A stretch of DNA of 64,000 nucleotides from Sandaracinaceae bacterium (lineage in GTDB: Bacteria; Myxococcota_A; Polyangia; Polyangiales; Sandaracinaceae), in NCBI GenBank assembly GCA_020633195.1, contig JACKEC010000019.1, positions 62,001 to 126,000 of the forward strand, written 5' to 3'. Positions within the stretch are counted from its first letter, which is position 1. The number at the start of each line of letters is the position of its first letter. The notes under the pieces are model-generated. The model did not search any database and was not told the origin of the DNA. It saw only the letters and a list, made by a program, of their open reading frames with translations. Below are positions 25,331-33,999 of this stretch, piece after piece. Made by a program: the position numbers and the translations under genes.

Positions 25331-25831
25331 ATGGAGAAGCGACACATGCTCTTCGCGGCCGTCGTGCTGAGCGTCCTGGTGGCAGGGACGGTCGGCTACG
25401 GGGCTTGCGTCATGGACCTGGACGACGGCACGGGGATCCTCGGCGAAGTGCCGCCGATGCCCGACGCCGGCATGCCCAACCTCCCGCCCGAGCTCGACGA
25501 CCCGCCCATCGATCGTGAGGGGATCGATCGCGGGATGCCGGGCGAGCGCGGTGAGCCCGGGCCGATGCCCGGAGACCCGATTCGGCCCCAACCGGAGGAC
25601 GACGACCCCGGCGTGAACATGGACATGCCCGATGACGTGTCCGCCAACGATCGCGACCTCGCGGGTCGCACCGTGTGCGGCGCCGGCATGTGCGCAGCAG
25701 ACGAGCGCTGCTGCGTCTCCGAGGGTCAGTGCTACCCGGTCACGTGTGACGACTGTTGCTCGCAGGAGGATCGCCCCCGGCCGACGCCGGGCGTGCTCGA
25801 CCCGCCCGTGATCGACCCCGCCGCCCACTGA
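25331..25831 (+). CDS. Small secreted Cys-rich protein
   Basis: 166 residues with a clear signal peptide (LFAAVVLSVLVAGTVGYGAC), which might be lipidated at that Cys. A long acidic Pro/Met-rich linker (residues about 33-110) leads to a short Cys cluster CGAGMCAADERCCVSEGQCY ... CDDCC with nine Cys in 32 residues, suggesting a disulfide-rich or metal-binding knob. AGGAG is close upstream of the ATG. It ends in a strong hairpin shared with the converging thioesterase gene. No family is recognised. Confidence 0.7.
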   Translation: MEKRHMLFAAVVLSVLVAGTVGYGACVMDLDDGTGILGEVPPMPDAGMPNLPPELDDPPIDREGIDRGMPGERGEPGPMPGDPIRPQPEDDDPGVNMDMPDDVSANDRDLAGRTVCGAGMCAADERCCVSEGQCYPVTCDDCCSQEDRPRPTPGVLDPPVIDPAAH

Positions 25832-25856
25832 CCGCGCGTTTGCGCCGACCCGACCT

Positions 25857-25893
25857 GCGTGCCCCGTGACTCTCCTCCAGTCGCGGGGCACGC
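25857..25893. terminator. Bidirectional hairpin terminator
   Basis: GCGTGCCCCGTGAC (25857-25870) pairs with GTCGCGGGGCACGC (25880-25893), 14 bp with one G-T, around a 9-base loop. It sits between the convergent Cys-rich protein gene and the thioesterase remnant and can serve both strands. Confidence 0.72.
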
Positions 25894-25902
25894 GCGCGTC
25901 CG

Positions 25903-26536
25903 TCACCGCGGTGGGATCGAGTAGGTCACCGTCGCGTGCGCGATGAGCTCGTCCGACCCGACGGGGTGGATCGACACCTCGCCGACCGCGAGGCGCCGGC
26001 CGAGCTTGAGCAGCCTCGCGTCGGCGACGATCTCGCCCGAGGCGCAGCCGCGCATGAAGTTGATGTTGAGGTTCGTGGTGACCGCCAGGAGCGTCGGCCC
26101 GAGCTCGCCGAGCAACGCGAAGTAGATCGCGGTGTCGGCGAGGGTCATGAGCGTCGGGCCCGAGACGGACGGGCCGGGGCGCAGGTGACCGTCGCGCAGC
26201 GGGAGGCGCAGCCGCGCCGCGCCGCCGCCGACTGAGTCCGACGACGCGAAGCGTCGGAGGATCTCAGTGGGGAGCGCGAGGGGCTCGCCCCTCGCCGGAG
26301 AGAAATCGCCGAAGGCGATTGATCGACAGACCTCGAGTCCGACGACGCGAAGCGTCGGAGGATCTCAGTGGGGAGCGCGAGGGGCTTGTCCCTCGCCGTA
26401 GAGCAATCGCCGGAGGCGATTGATCGACAGACCTCGAGTCGAGGATCCAGCCGAGCCGCCGCGCCTGCGGGAACGCGGCGTCGACGGTGCGCTCGATGTC
26501 CTCGACGGTCATGCCCGTCGGGGGCGCGTCGCTCAC
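25903..26536 (-). pseudogene. PaaI-type hotdog thioesterase, split by a 202-bp insertion
   Basis: The 5' part runs from GTG 26536 (MSDAPPTGMTVEDIERTVD to LGWIL); the 3' part from 26233 to 25903 reads DSVGGGAARLRLPLRDGHLR, PGPSVSGPTLMTLADTA, then TTNLNINFMRG and ADARLLKLGRRLAVGEV, the hotdog core of PaaI-like acyl-CoA thioesterases. Between them lie two 101-bp repeats that break the frame and add a stop. Removing exactly 202 bases leaves 432 bases, a perfect 143-residue frame. The gene overlaps the acyl-CoA-binding protein gene by GTGA, so the ancestral operon handled acyl-CoA. Confidence 0.85.
26234..26435. repeat. Two tandem copies of a 101-bp hairpin-rich element inserted in a gene
   Basis: Units 26234-26334 and 26335-26435 differ at only about seven positions. 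Each begins with GAGTC, and a third GAGTC follows at 26436. Each unit holds three hairpins: TCCGACG/CGTCGGA, GCGAGGG/CCCTCGC and AATCGCC/GGCGATT. No coding capacity or transposase is seen inside. The repeat is inside a thioesterase gene, whose frame is restored by its removal, so it is an insertion rather than an ancestral part. Confidence 0.88.
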
Positions 26537-26790
26537 TTGCCCTCGAGCCGCGCCACGACCTTCACGTACGCGGCGCGCGCCGCCTCGGGGCTCATCCCGC
26601 GGCGCTTCTCCCACGCGTCGTGCTTGGCGCGGCCGCGCACGTCGAGCATGCCGGGGCGCTTGCCGGTGGCGTCGCCGACGCTCGCCTGCTTGAAGAGCGC
26701 GTAGAGCTCGAGGAGCTCGTCGTTCGACGGCTTCTTCGGCAGCTTCTGGACGCGGGCGGCGGCGGCTTCGAACTCTTCGGGGGTGGCCAT
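26533..26790 (-). CDS. Acyl-CoA-binding protein (ACBP)
   Basis: 85 residues from ATG 26790, which is the standard length for the family. It shows the four-helix pattern with YALFKQASVGDATGKRPGML, DVRGRAKHDAWEKRRGMS and EAARAAYVKVV, including the conserved Tyr, Lys and Trp residues that contact the acyl-CoA. ACBP is common in eukaryotes and found in some bacteria, and binds medium- and long-chain acyl-CoA. It is translationally coupled (GTGA) to the disrupted PaaI-type thioesterase. Confidence 0.9.
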   Translation of the reverse strand: MATPEEFEAAAARVQKLPKKPSNDELLELYALFKQASVGDATGKRPGMLDVRGRAKHDAWEKRRGMSPEAARAAYVKVVARLEGK

Positions 26791-26893
26791 GCGCCGCATC
26801 GTGCCGGAGGCCGCGTGAGGGCGCCACCGCGACTCGGGGTCTGTCGAAGGGGCAAAGGGCGATATCATCGGCGCCGCTCCCCCGCCCTCGCCG

Positions 26894-29764
26894 ATGATCA
26901 CCCTGACCCCTGGAAGCCCGGTCGGCCCGTACCAGATCGTGGCGCCTCTGCGCTCGGGCGGGATGGCCGCCCTGTACCTCGGCCGCCGCCAGGGCCCCGC
27001 GGGCTTCGCCAAGCCGGTCGCGATCAAGGTGGTGCACGAGCACCTCGTGGGCGACGCGAGCTTCGTCGAGATGTTCCTCGACGAGGCGCGGCTCGCGGCT
27101 CGGATCAGCGACCCGAACGTCGTGCAGGTCGAGGCGCTCGGCGAGGCCGACGGCGTCTTCTACCTCGCGATGGAGTACGTGCTCGGCACGTCGCTCGCGA
27201 ACCTCCTCGATCGGATCCACCGCGCGCGCCGCGGCCTGTCGCCCGAGGTCGCGTGCGCCATCGCGATGCGCGTGGCCGCGGGGCTCCACGCGGCGCACGA
27301 GCTCAAGGACGAGCGCGGCGCGTCGCTCGAGGTCGTGCACCGCGACGTCTCGCCGCAGAACGTGCTCGTGTCTCGCGCGGGGCACGTGAAGCTGATCGAC
27401 TTCGGCGTCGCCAAGTCGCGCGGGAGCATGCAGCAGACGGAGGCCGGCTCGCTCAAGGGCAAGCTGCGCTACATGCCGCCGGAGCAGGCGTGGGGGAAGC
27501 CCATCGACCGGCGCGCCGACGTGTACGCGCTCGGCGTGGTGCTCTGGGAGATGCTCACGCTCCGGCCGCTGTTCCGCGGGGACACCGAGATCGAGACCCT
27601 CGAGCTGGTCCGCAACCCGAGCGTGGTGCCGCCGAGCCACATCACCACGCGCGTGAGCGAGGCGCTCGACGCGGTCGTCCTCACGGCGCTCGCCCCCGAG
27701 CTCGAGGACCGCTACCCGACCGCCAACGCGCTGCGGCGCGCGCTCGCGGAGGCGTGCCCCGAGGCGCTGCGCGTCGACCCGGAGGACCTCGCCGCGCTCG
27801 TCGACTCGTTCGTCGGCGAGGAGCTGCGCGCCGAGCAAGAGCTGTTGCGGACCTTCGAGGACGCGACGCTCGCGCCGCCGCTCGAGGCCGAGCACGTGGC
27901 GACGGTGGTCGGCCGGCTCACCCGCGAGTCCGTCACCGGCGCGGGGCCGGACCAAGGCGGGACGGCGCCCTCGGGCGACGTGACCCGCGCCGCGGCGCCC
28001 ACGTCGCTCGAGCGGAGCCGCTCGGGCGCGGCCGCTCTGCCAACGTCCGATCCGATCGCCCCCGACGAGATCGCGCCCCCGATCGCGCCCGACACCGTCG
28101 GGCCCGACACGATCGCGAACGAGCCTGTGGCCGCGCCCGCCGCCGAGGTGCGGAGGCAGCGGAGCGGGTGGATGGTCGCCGCGGCGGGGATCGGGCTCGC
28201 GCTCGGGGTGGGCGCCGGCTTCTTCGCGATGGGCTCGGACCCCGACCCTCCGTCGGTCGCGGCGGTCCCCGAGCAGGCCTCGGTGCCCGACGCGCCGAGC
28301 TGCTCGATCGCGGCTCGGATCGAAGGCGCGGAGGGCGCTCCCCGCTCGCTGCCCCTCGACACGCGGGGCTCGGCGTCGCCCTTCGAGCTGCCCGGCGCGC
28401 GCAACGAAGAGGTCGCCCCGGCCCCGCAGATCCTGATCGAGTACACGGTCCCGGGGACCGGCCCCAAGGCGCTCGACCTGTCGACCGTCAACGCGGGGAC
28501 CGACACGCTCTTCGACACCCTGATCGCGGTGTTCCGAGGGCCCTGCTCCGAGGCGATCTTCGCGGCCGCGCCGGACGTCGCCCTCGACGACCAGGGGCGC
28601 GAGTTCCGGGCCCGCGGCAGCGTCGCGGTCGAGGGCGGCGACGTCTTGACCCTCGTCGTCACCGGCTTCGGCGGCGGCAACTCCAATCGCGTCGACCGCG
28701 GGCTCGTACAGCTCGACGCGACGCTCCGTTCGAGCACGCCGCCGACCGCGAGCGAGGCCACGGTCCTCGCCGCGCGAGGCGCGCTCCTCGTGACCGTCCA
28801 GGCCGGCGACGAGGACGGTGACGCGGAGGCGATCGAGGTCCGGCTGCTCGACGCCGCCGGCGCGCCGCTCGACGTGCGCGCGCGCGACGACGAAGACGAC
28901 GACGAGGCCGCGTGGGGCGTGCGGGGGGACTTCCAGCGATCGGTCGCCGGGTCCAGGACGTTCGAGGAGCGCTCCACGGTGCGGCTGCGATCCGAAGACG
29001 CGCCCCGGCTCGAAGCCGCGGCGTCGGCCGAGGTCCGGGTGGTCGACGCGATCGGCGGGACGAGCGCGCCGATCCGCGTGCCCGTGGTCCGCGGTCGCAT
29101 CGTCGGCCCCGAGGAGGCCTGCGACGCTACTCGCGCGTGCCCGGCCGAGCTCACCTGCGGCGCTCGCGGGACGTGCGCGCCGGACGTCGACAGGAGCGCG
29201 ATCTGTCGGGACCCGGCGCCGCTCGAGCTGACCGCGGGCGCCGACGGGCGCATCGGCGCGAGCGTGCAGGGGATCGTGGATCCCGGCCCCGGCTACTTCC
29301 GCGCGCAGTGCCTCGAGCAGTGGACCGCGGGGCGCGAGGACGTCTACCGGGTCACCATCCCCGCGGGCGCGTGGGATCTCGTGCTGACCACCGACAGCGA
29401 GGGCACGGCGGGGGGCTCGCGACGGAGCCCGGACACCGTCCTCTACGCGCGCCGGACGTGCCTCGACCCGCGACCGACCTCGGCGCCGGACGACTGGTGC
29501 AACGACGACATCACGCCCGGCGACGGACCGGACGCCAACCAGCGGTCTCGGCTGGAGCTGCGCGACGTCGCGGCCGGCGACCTCTACGTCTTCGTCGAGC
29601 TCTGGGGCAGCGCCCGGCCGGACGGGGAGGGCGAGCGCTACGAGCTCGACGCACGCCTCCGACCGGTCCGCGGCGCGGGCGCGCCGTGCGACCCGGCGGG
29701 GGTGACCGACCGCTGCGCCCAGGGCGCCTGCGACCCGACCGCCGCGCGCTGCTCGGGCCGCTGA
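26894..29764 (+). CDS. Transmembrane Ser/Thr protein kinase with PPC-like extracellular region
   Basis: 956 residues. An intact N-terminal kinase domain (residues about 10-290) shows GxGG loop (LRSGGMAALYLG), VAIKVV with the Lys, HRDVSPQNVL and DFGVAKS. A Pro/Asp/Ala linker follows, then one membrane helix (GWMVAAAGIGLALGVGAGFF, about residues 425-445), so the C-terminal 500 residues are outside. That part carries two beta-rich domains resembling bacterial pre-peptidase/PPC domains (VDRGLVQLDATL; LAAGDLYVFVELWG), with a Cys pair region (CDATRACPAELTCGARGTC) between. The kinase would transmit an extracellular signal. It is divergent from the ACBP gene, with 103 bases between starts. Confidence 0.92.
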   Translation: MITLTPGSPVGPYQIVAPLRSGGMAALYLGRRQGPAGFAKPVAIKVVHEHLVGDASFVEMFLDEARLAARISDPNVVQVEALGEADGVFYLAMEYVLGTSLANLLDRIHRARRGLSPEVACAIAMRVAAGLHAAHELKDERGASLEVVHRDVSPQNVLVSRAGHVKLIDFGVAKSRGSMQQTEAGSLKGKLRYMPPEQAWGKPIDRRADVYALGVVLWEMLTLRPLFRGDTEIETLELVRNPSVVPPSHITTRVSEALDAVVLTALAPELEDRYPTANALRRALAEACPEALRVDPEDLAALVDSFVGEELRAEQELLRTFEDATLAPPLEAEHVATVVGRLTRESVTGAGPDQGGTAPSGDVTRAAAPTSLERSRSGAAALPTSDPIAPDEIAPPIAPDTVGPDTIANEPVAAPAAEVRRQRSGWMVAAAGIGLALGVGAGFFAMGSDPDPPSVAAVPEQASVPDAPSCSIAARIEGAEGAPRSLPLDTRGSASPFELPGARNEEVAPAPQILIEYTVPGTGPKALDLSTVNAGTDTLFDTLIAVFRGPCSEAIFAAAPDVALDDQGREFRARGSVAVEGGDVLTLVVTGFGGGNSNRVDRGLVQLDATLRSSTPPTASEATVLAARGALLVTVQAGDEDGDAEAIEVRLLDAAGAPLDVRARDDEDDDEAAWGVRGDFQRSVAGSRTFEERSTVRLRSEDAPRLEAAASAEVRVVDAIGGTSAPIRVPVVRGRIVGPEEACDATRACPAELTCGARGTCAPDVDRSAICRDPAPLELTAGADGRIGASVQGIVDPGPGYFRAQCLEQWTAGREDVYRVTIPAGAWDLVLTTDSEGTAGGSRRSPDTVLYARRTCLDPRPTSAPDDWCNDDITPGDGPDANQRSRLELRDVAAGDLYVFVELWGSARPDGEGERYELDARLRPVRGAGAPCDPAGVTDRCAQGACDPTAARCSGR

Positions 29765-29804
29765 ACCCGCGCCGCCCTCGAGGGCCCGGGAGTATCCTGC
29801 GCGG

Positions 29805-31475
29805 ATGCGTACGTACTGGCCGCTCGCCGCGCTCGCGCTCCTCGCGCCCTCGCCCGTCCACGCGTTTTGCGGCTTCTACGTCGCGGGCGCGGACGCGGAG
29901 CTCTTCGCCGACGCGACGAACGTGGTCCTCATGCGCCGACACGACACCACGATCCTCTCGATGCAGAACGACTACCGCGGCCCGCCGGAGGACTTCGCGC
30001 TCGTGGTCCCCGTCCCGGTGGTGCTCTCCGAGGACGACGTGAAGACCCTCCCGCGCGAGCTCTTCACGACCGTCGACCGGCTCGCGTCGCCGCGCCTCGT
30101 CGAGTACTGGGAGCACGACCCCTGCACGGAGGACGCGGACAACTGGGGCTTCGGCGGCCTCGGCCTGCGCGGCACGGGGCGCGGCGGCGGCGGCGTCGGT
30201 GAGGGCACGATCGGGCTCGGCGTCACCGTCGAGGCGGAGTTCGCGGTGGGCGAGTACGACATCGTGATCCTCAGCGCGGAGGACTCGTCGGGCCTCGAGA
30301 CCTGGCTCCGCGGCAACGACTACCACATCCCCGACGGCGCCGAGGCGGCGCTGCGCCCGTACGTCGAGGCGGGGACCAAGTTCTTCGTCGCGCGCGTCAA
30401 CGTGGATCGCGTCACGTTCGAGTCCGGCCGCGCGGTGCTCAGCCCGCTGCGGGTCCACTACGACTCGGAGCGCTTCGAGCTGCCCGTGCGGCTCGGGCTC
30501 CTGAACTCGGACGGCACCCAGGACCTCGTGGTCCACATCCTCGCGCCCGGCCAGCGCTTCGAGGTCGCCAACTACGACAACGTCACGATCCCCACCAACC
30601 TCGACGTGGACGACTCGGTCCGCGAGCAGTTCGGCGGCTTCTACGCCGCGCTCTTCGACGCCACGGTCGAGCGGCACCCGGGCGCGGTGGTCACCGAGTA
30701 CGCGTGGCTGTCGTCCAACTGTGACCCGTGCCCCGGCGACACCTACGGGCTCTCGCAGCGCGACCTCTTCCTCCTCGGCGCCGACGCGCTCGGGGCGTCG
30801 CAGCCTGGCCCCGGGTTCGGGTCGATCGGGCTCGGGTCCATCGGCCGCCCGCGCCCGGCGCCGCGGCCCGCGCGCTCGGGGGGCGACCCGTCGATCTACG
30901 CCGAGCCCTGGGTGTTGACGCGCCTCCACTACCGCTACGGCGAGGGGGCCCTCACCGACGACCTCGTCTTCCGCGCCGCGCCCGCGATCGTCGGGGGCCG
31001 CGAGGTCCGCGGCGAGGACGGCGCGCTCTCGCTCGACGCGCAGCCCGCCGAGATCAACGCGTTCCAGGGCCGCTACGCGATCCGCCACCCCTGGGAGGGG
31101 CCCATCGAGTGCGACGAGCCGGTGCGCGGTCGCTGGGGCGGTCCCCCCGGGCAGCCGATGTACGGCACGATGAACGCGGCGGCCGACGCGAGCGATCGCG
31201 TGGCCGCGCGGGCGGGCGGCGAGGCGGTCGTCCTCTCCACGGTGCTGCGTCAGCCCGTGCCCGCGCTCGGGCTCGGCGCCGATGACGTCGGCGAGCGCCC
31301 GGCGCCGGAGGAGACCGAGCCCGAGGAGCCGGCGACGGAGGCGGCGCCCGCGCAAGCACCCGCCGAGGAGACGTCGGGGTGCGGGTGTCGAGTCGGCGCG
31401 AGCGCTCGTAAGACCGACGCGCTTCTGATGTTGGCGGTCCTCGGCCTCGGGCTCCTCCGTCGCCGGCGGCGCTGA
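29805..31475 (+). CDS. DUF2330 secreted protein with MYXO-CTERM tail
   Basis: 556 residues. Signal peptide with LAALALLAPSPVHAF, then the DUF2330 pattern: CGFYV, VVLMRRHDTTILSMQNDY, DFALVVPVP, DRLASPRLVEYWE. The central part has GGG-rich loops and a run GFGSIGLGSIGRPRPAPRPA. The C-terminus is Cys-rich (GCGCRVG), then a hydrophobic helix and RRRRR, the MYXO-CTERM arrangement. The family is found almost only in Myxococcota and relatives; its function is unknown, but it is surface sorted. It is 40 bases after the kinase gene in the same direction. Confidence 0.88.
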   Translation: MRTYWPLAALALLAPSPVHAFCGFYVAGADAELFADATNVVLMRRHDTTILSMQNDYRGPPEDFALVVPVPVVLSEDDVKTLPRELFTTVDRLASPRLVEYWEHDPCTEDADNWGFGGLGLRGTGRGGGGVGEGTIGLGVTVEAEFAVGEYDIVILSAEDSSGLETWLRGNDYHIPDGAEAALRPYVEAGTKFFVARVNVDRVTFESGRAVLSPLRVHYDSERFELPVRLGLLNSDGTQDLVVHILAPGQRFEVANYDNVTIPTNLDVDDSVREQFGGFYAALFDATVERHPGAVVTEYAWLSSNCDPCPGDTYGLSQRDLFLLGADALGASQPGPGFGSIGLGSIGRPRPAPRPARSGGDPSIYAEPWVLTRLHYRYGEGALTDDLVFRAAPAIVGGREVRGEDGALSLDAQPAEINAFQGRYAIRHPWEGPIECDEPVRGRWGGPPGQPMYGTMNAAADASDRVAARAGGEAVVLSTVLRQPVPALGLGADDVGERPAPEETEPEEPATEAAPAQAPAEETSGCGCRVGASARKTDALLMLAVLGLGLLRRRRR

Positions 31476-31478
31476 GGC

Positions 31479-32303
31479 TCAGCGCCAGGCGCGCCGCTCG
31501 AGGCGCTGGCCCTCGGCCACGCCTCGCGCGTCGAGGCCCTGGACGCGCCGCCGCCACGCGACGCCGTCTGGGGGCGCCGTGGTCGTGGGCACGAGCGGTC
31601 GGTAGCCGCGTCGCGGGCACCGCCGGTCCAGGGCCGGCCGCGCCACGAGCCGACCCGCGGTGACGTCGTGCGTGAAGGCGGCGATGGAGCGCGCGCGCCG
31701 CGACGGGAACCACCGGCGCCCGTGCGCCTCGAGCTCCATCAGCGGGAACAGCCCGACGCCGCTCTCCACCACGGTCTCGAGGCAGAGCTCGGAGACGCCG
31801 TCGCGATCGAGGTCGACGACGCGGTGGCGCCGCATCAAGACCTCGGTGCCCGCGTCGGTCACGTCGTGGCGCCACTGCGTGAGGGTGTGCGCGACCCGCG
31901 GCGCGGCGTCGCCGGACAGCAGCACGAGGTCCTCGTCGTAGCCGTACATCCCGTCGAACTCGTGGCCGTGCTCGGTGACGCCGACGGTCAGGATCCCGCC
32001 CCCGACCGCGATCCGCGCGACGGGCTCGAACGCGCACCGGATCGTCCCGGCGGCGAGCGGCGGCTGCGTCGGGGCGCGCCCTCGGGGGCACACCAGCGCA
32101 CGGTTCCACGCGTCGTCGTCGAAGAGCGCGAGGGCCTGGTCCTCGGCGCGCGGGTTCACCGCCTCGGGCTCGCCGGGCCACTCGAGGATCAGCGGCTCCG
32201 CGCGCGCCGTGGCCGCGAGGCCGCACAGGGCGACGAGCAGCGTGGCTCGGGCGGCGGAGCGCGGTCCCATCCGGCGCCCAACGGCCAGGCGAAGAGCGCG
32301 CAT
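31479..32303 (-). CDS. Secreted hypothetical protein with FG-GAP-like motif
   Basis: 274 residues from ATG 32303 (MRALRL; ATG 32270 is the other choice). A signal peptide (ATLLVALCGLAATARA) leads to a soluble domain with HEFDGMYGYDEDLVLLSGD and VVDLDRDGVSELCLETV, the latter an Asp-loop like those in FG-GAP proteins. One Cys-Pro region and a basic end follow. The gene converges with the DUF2330 gene, three bases apart, and diverges from the deacylase gene (starts 64 bases apart). No enzymatic motif is recognised. Confidence 0.65.
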   Translation of the reverse strand: MRALRLAVGRRMGPRSAARATLLVALCGLAATARAEPLILEWPGEPEAVNPRAEDQALALFDDDAWNRALVCPRGRAPTQPPLAAGTIRCAFEPVARIAVGGGILTVGVTEHGHEFDGMYGYDEDLVLLSGDAAPRVAHTLTQWRHDVTDAGTEVLMRRHRVVDLDRDGVSELCLETVVESGVGLFPLMELEAHGRRWFPSRRARSIAAFTHDVTAGRLVARPALDRRCPRRGYRPLVPTTTAPPDGVAWRRRVQGLDARGVAEGQRLERRAWR

Positions 32304-32367
32304 TCCCTCGCGGTCGGTCCACATGAGCCCGCCGCTCGACCTCGCCGCTTGGTATGAAGGGACGCGT

Positions 32368-33999
32368 ATGGCGACGACGCTGCTGACGAACGGGCGCATC
32401 GTGGACGGAACGGGCGCGCCGGCCTTCGACGGGTTCGTCCGTATCGACGGCGGCGCCATCGTCGACGTCGGGCGCGCCGCGGAGACGCCGCCGCCCGCCG
32501 ACACCACCCTCGACGTGGGCGGCCGCGTGATCGCGCCGGGCTTCGTCGACATGCACTCGCACTCGGACCTGCTGCTGCCCGACGACGGTCACGACGCGCT
32601 GATGCGCGCGTTCCTCGAGCAGGGCGTCACCTCCATCGTCGCGGGCAACTGCGGGCTCTCGCCCGCGCCCTGCGCGTCGGCCACGCTCCATCGCCTCGAG
32701 CGCGCCGCGGCGATCGCGATCGACACGCCCTTCGAGTGGAGCTGGTCGTCGATGGGCGAGTACCTCGACCGCCTCGACGCGGTGGGCCCCGCGGTGAACG
32801 TCGCGCAGCTCGTCGGCCACGGCACCGCCCAGTACGCGGGCTGCGACGTCCCGCGCGGCCCGCTCGACGCGGCGGGCCTCGCCAGCTCCGTCGCCGCGGT
32901 CGAGCGCTCGCTCGAGGAGGGCGCCTGCGGGCTCAGCTTCGGCCTCGGCTACGACCCGGGCATGTACTCGACGCTCGACGAGCTCGTGACGTTCTCGAAG
33001 GTCGCCGCGAAGCACGACAAGCCGGTCACCGTGCACCTCAAGGCGTACTCGAAGGTCTCCCCGACGTACCCCCTCACCTACCTCGCGCCCCACAACCTGC
33101 GCGCGCTCGACGAGATGCTCGACGTCGCGCGGCGCGCCGACGCGCGCTTGCAGGTGTCGCACTTCATCTTCGTCGGCCGCCGCACCTGGCCGACCGCCGA
33201 GGCGGCGCTCGGCAAGATCGACGCGGCGCGCGCGTCGGGCCTCGACGTGATGATCGACGCGTTCCCGTACACCGCGGGCAACACGACCATCAACGTCACG
33301 CTGCCGTACTGGTTCCTCGCGATGGGGCCGGCCGGCTACCGCAGCCGCGCGGCCCGCCTGCGCCTCAAGGTGGAGTCGGCGATCGGGTACAGGCTCGTCG
33401 GCTTCGGCTGGCACGACTTCCAGGTGATGGAGATCGGCGTCCCGGAGTGGACGCACCTGCAGGGCCTGTCGCTCGAGGAGATCGCGCGCCGCTGGAAGGT
33501 CGACCCCGTTGACGCGCTGCTCACGATCAGCGAGCGCACCGACGGCGGCGCGCTGATGCTCATCCACAGCTACAGCGGCGACCGCGCGGGGCAGGGCCCG
33601 ATCGGCGACGTGCTCTCGCACGAGGCCTGCCTCTACGAGACCGACGCGCTCGTGCGCAGCGACGGATGGCCCAACCCCGCGGCCAAGGGCACGTTCCCGA
33701 AGATCCTCGCCGACCAGGTCCGCCGGGACGGCTCGCTCACGCTCGAGGACGCGGTGCGGCGCATGACCAGCGCGAGCCTCGCGCGCTTCGGGATCACCGA
33801 CCGCGGTCGCCTCGCGAAGGGCCAGGCCGCCGACGTCGTGGTCTTCGACCCCGACACGATCGCGGACTCGCCGCCGGGGCCGCGTCGGCCCGCGGGGCGC
33901 CCGGTCGGGATCGAGCACGTGTTCGTCAACGGGACCGAGGTGGTGCGCGGCGGAGCTCGGCTCGGCGACGCGCGCGCCGGCCGTGTGCTGCGCACGTGA
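32368..33999 (+). CDS. N-acyl-D-amino-acid deacylase family amidohydrolase
   Basis: 543 residues. The metal site is clear: IAPGFVDMHSHSDLLLP (HxH), HLKAYSK in the middle and HSYSGDRAG near the end, with the usual beta-barrel strands and a C-terminal AADVVVFDPDTIADS. This is the D-aminoacylase / urease-superfamily layout, which hydrolyses N-acyl-D-amino acids or N-acyl amino sugars to free acid and amine. An EGACGLSFGLGYDPGMYS segment is diagnostic of the group. GAAGGGA precedes the ATG. It is coupled through GTGA to an MFS transporter, so a peptide or acylated product is probably moved in. Confidence 0.92.
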   Translation: MATTLLTNGRIVDGTGAPAFDGFVRIDGGAIVDVGRAAETPPPADTTLDVGGRVIAPGFVDMHSHSDLLLPDDGHDALMRAFLEQGVTSIVAGNCGLSPAPCASATLHRLERAAAIAIDTPFEWSWSSMGEYLDRLDAVGPAVNVAQLVGHGTAQYAGCDVPRGPLDAAGLASSVAAVERSLEEGACGLSFGLGYDPGMYSTLDELVTFSKVAAKHDKPVTVHLKAYSKVSPTYPLTYLAPHNLRALDEMLDVARRADARLQVSHFIFVGRRTWPTAEAALGKIDAARASGLDVMIDAFPYTAGNTTINVTLPYWFLAMGPAGYRSRAARLRLKVESAIGYRLVGFGWHDFQVMEIGVPEWTHLQGLSLEEIARRWKVDPVDALLTISERTDGGALMLIHSYSGDRAGQGPIGDVLSHEACLYETDALVRSDGWPNPAAKGTFPKILADQVRRDGSLTLEDAVRRMTSASLARFGITDRGRLAKGQAADVVVFDPDTIADSPPGPRRPAGRPVGIEHVFVNGTEVVRGGARLGDARAGRVLRT

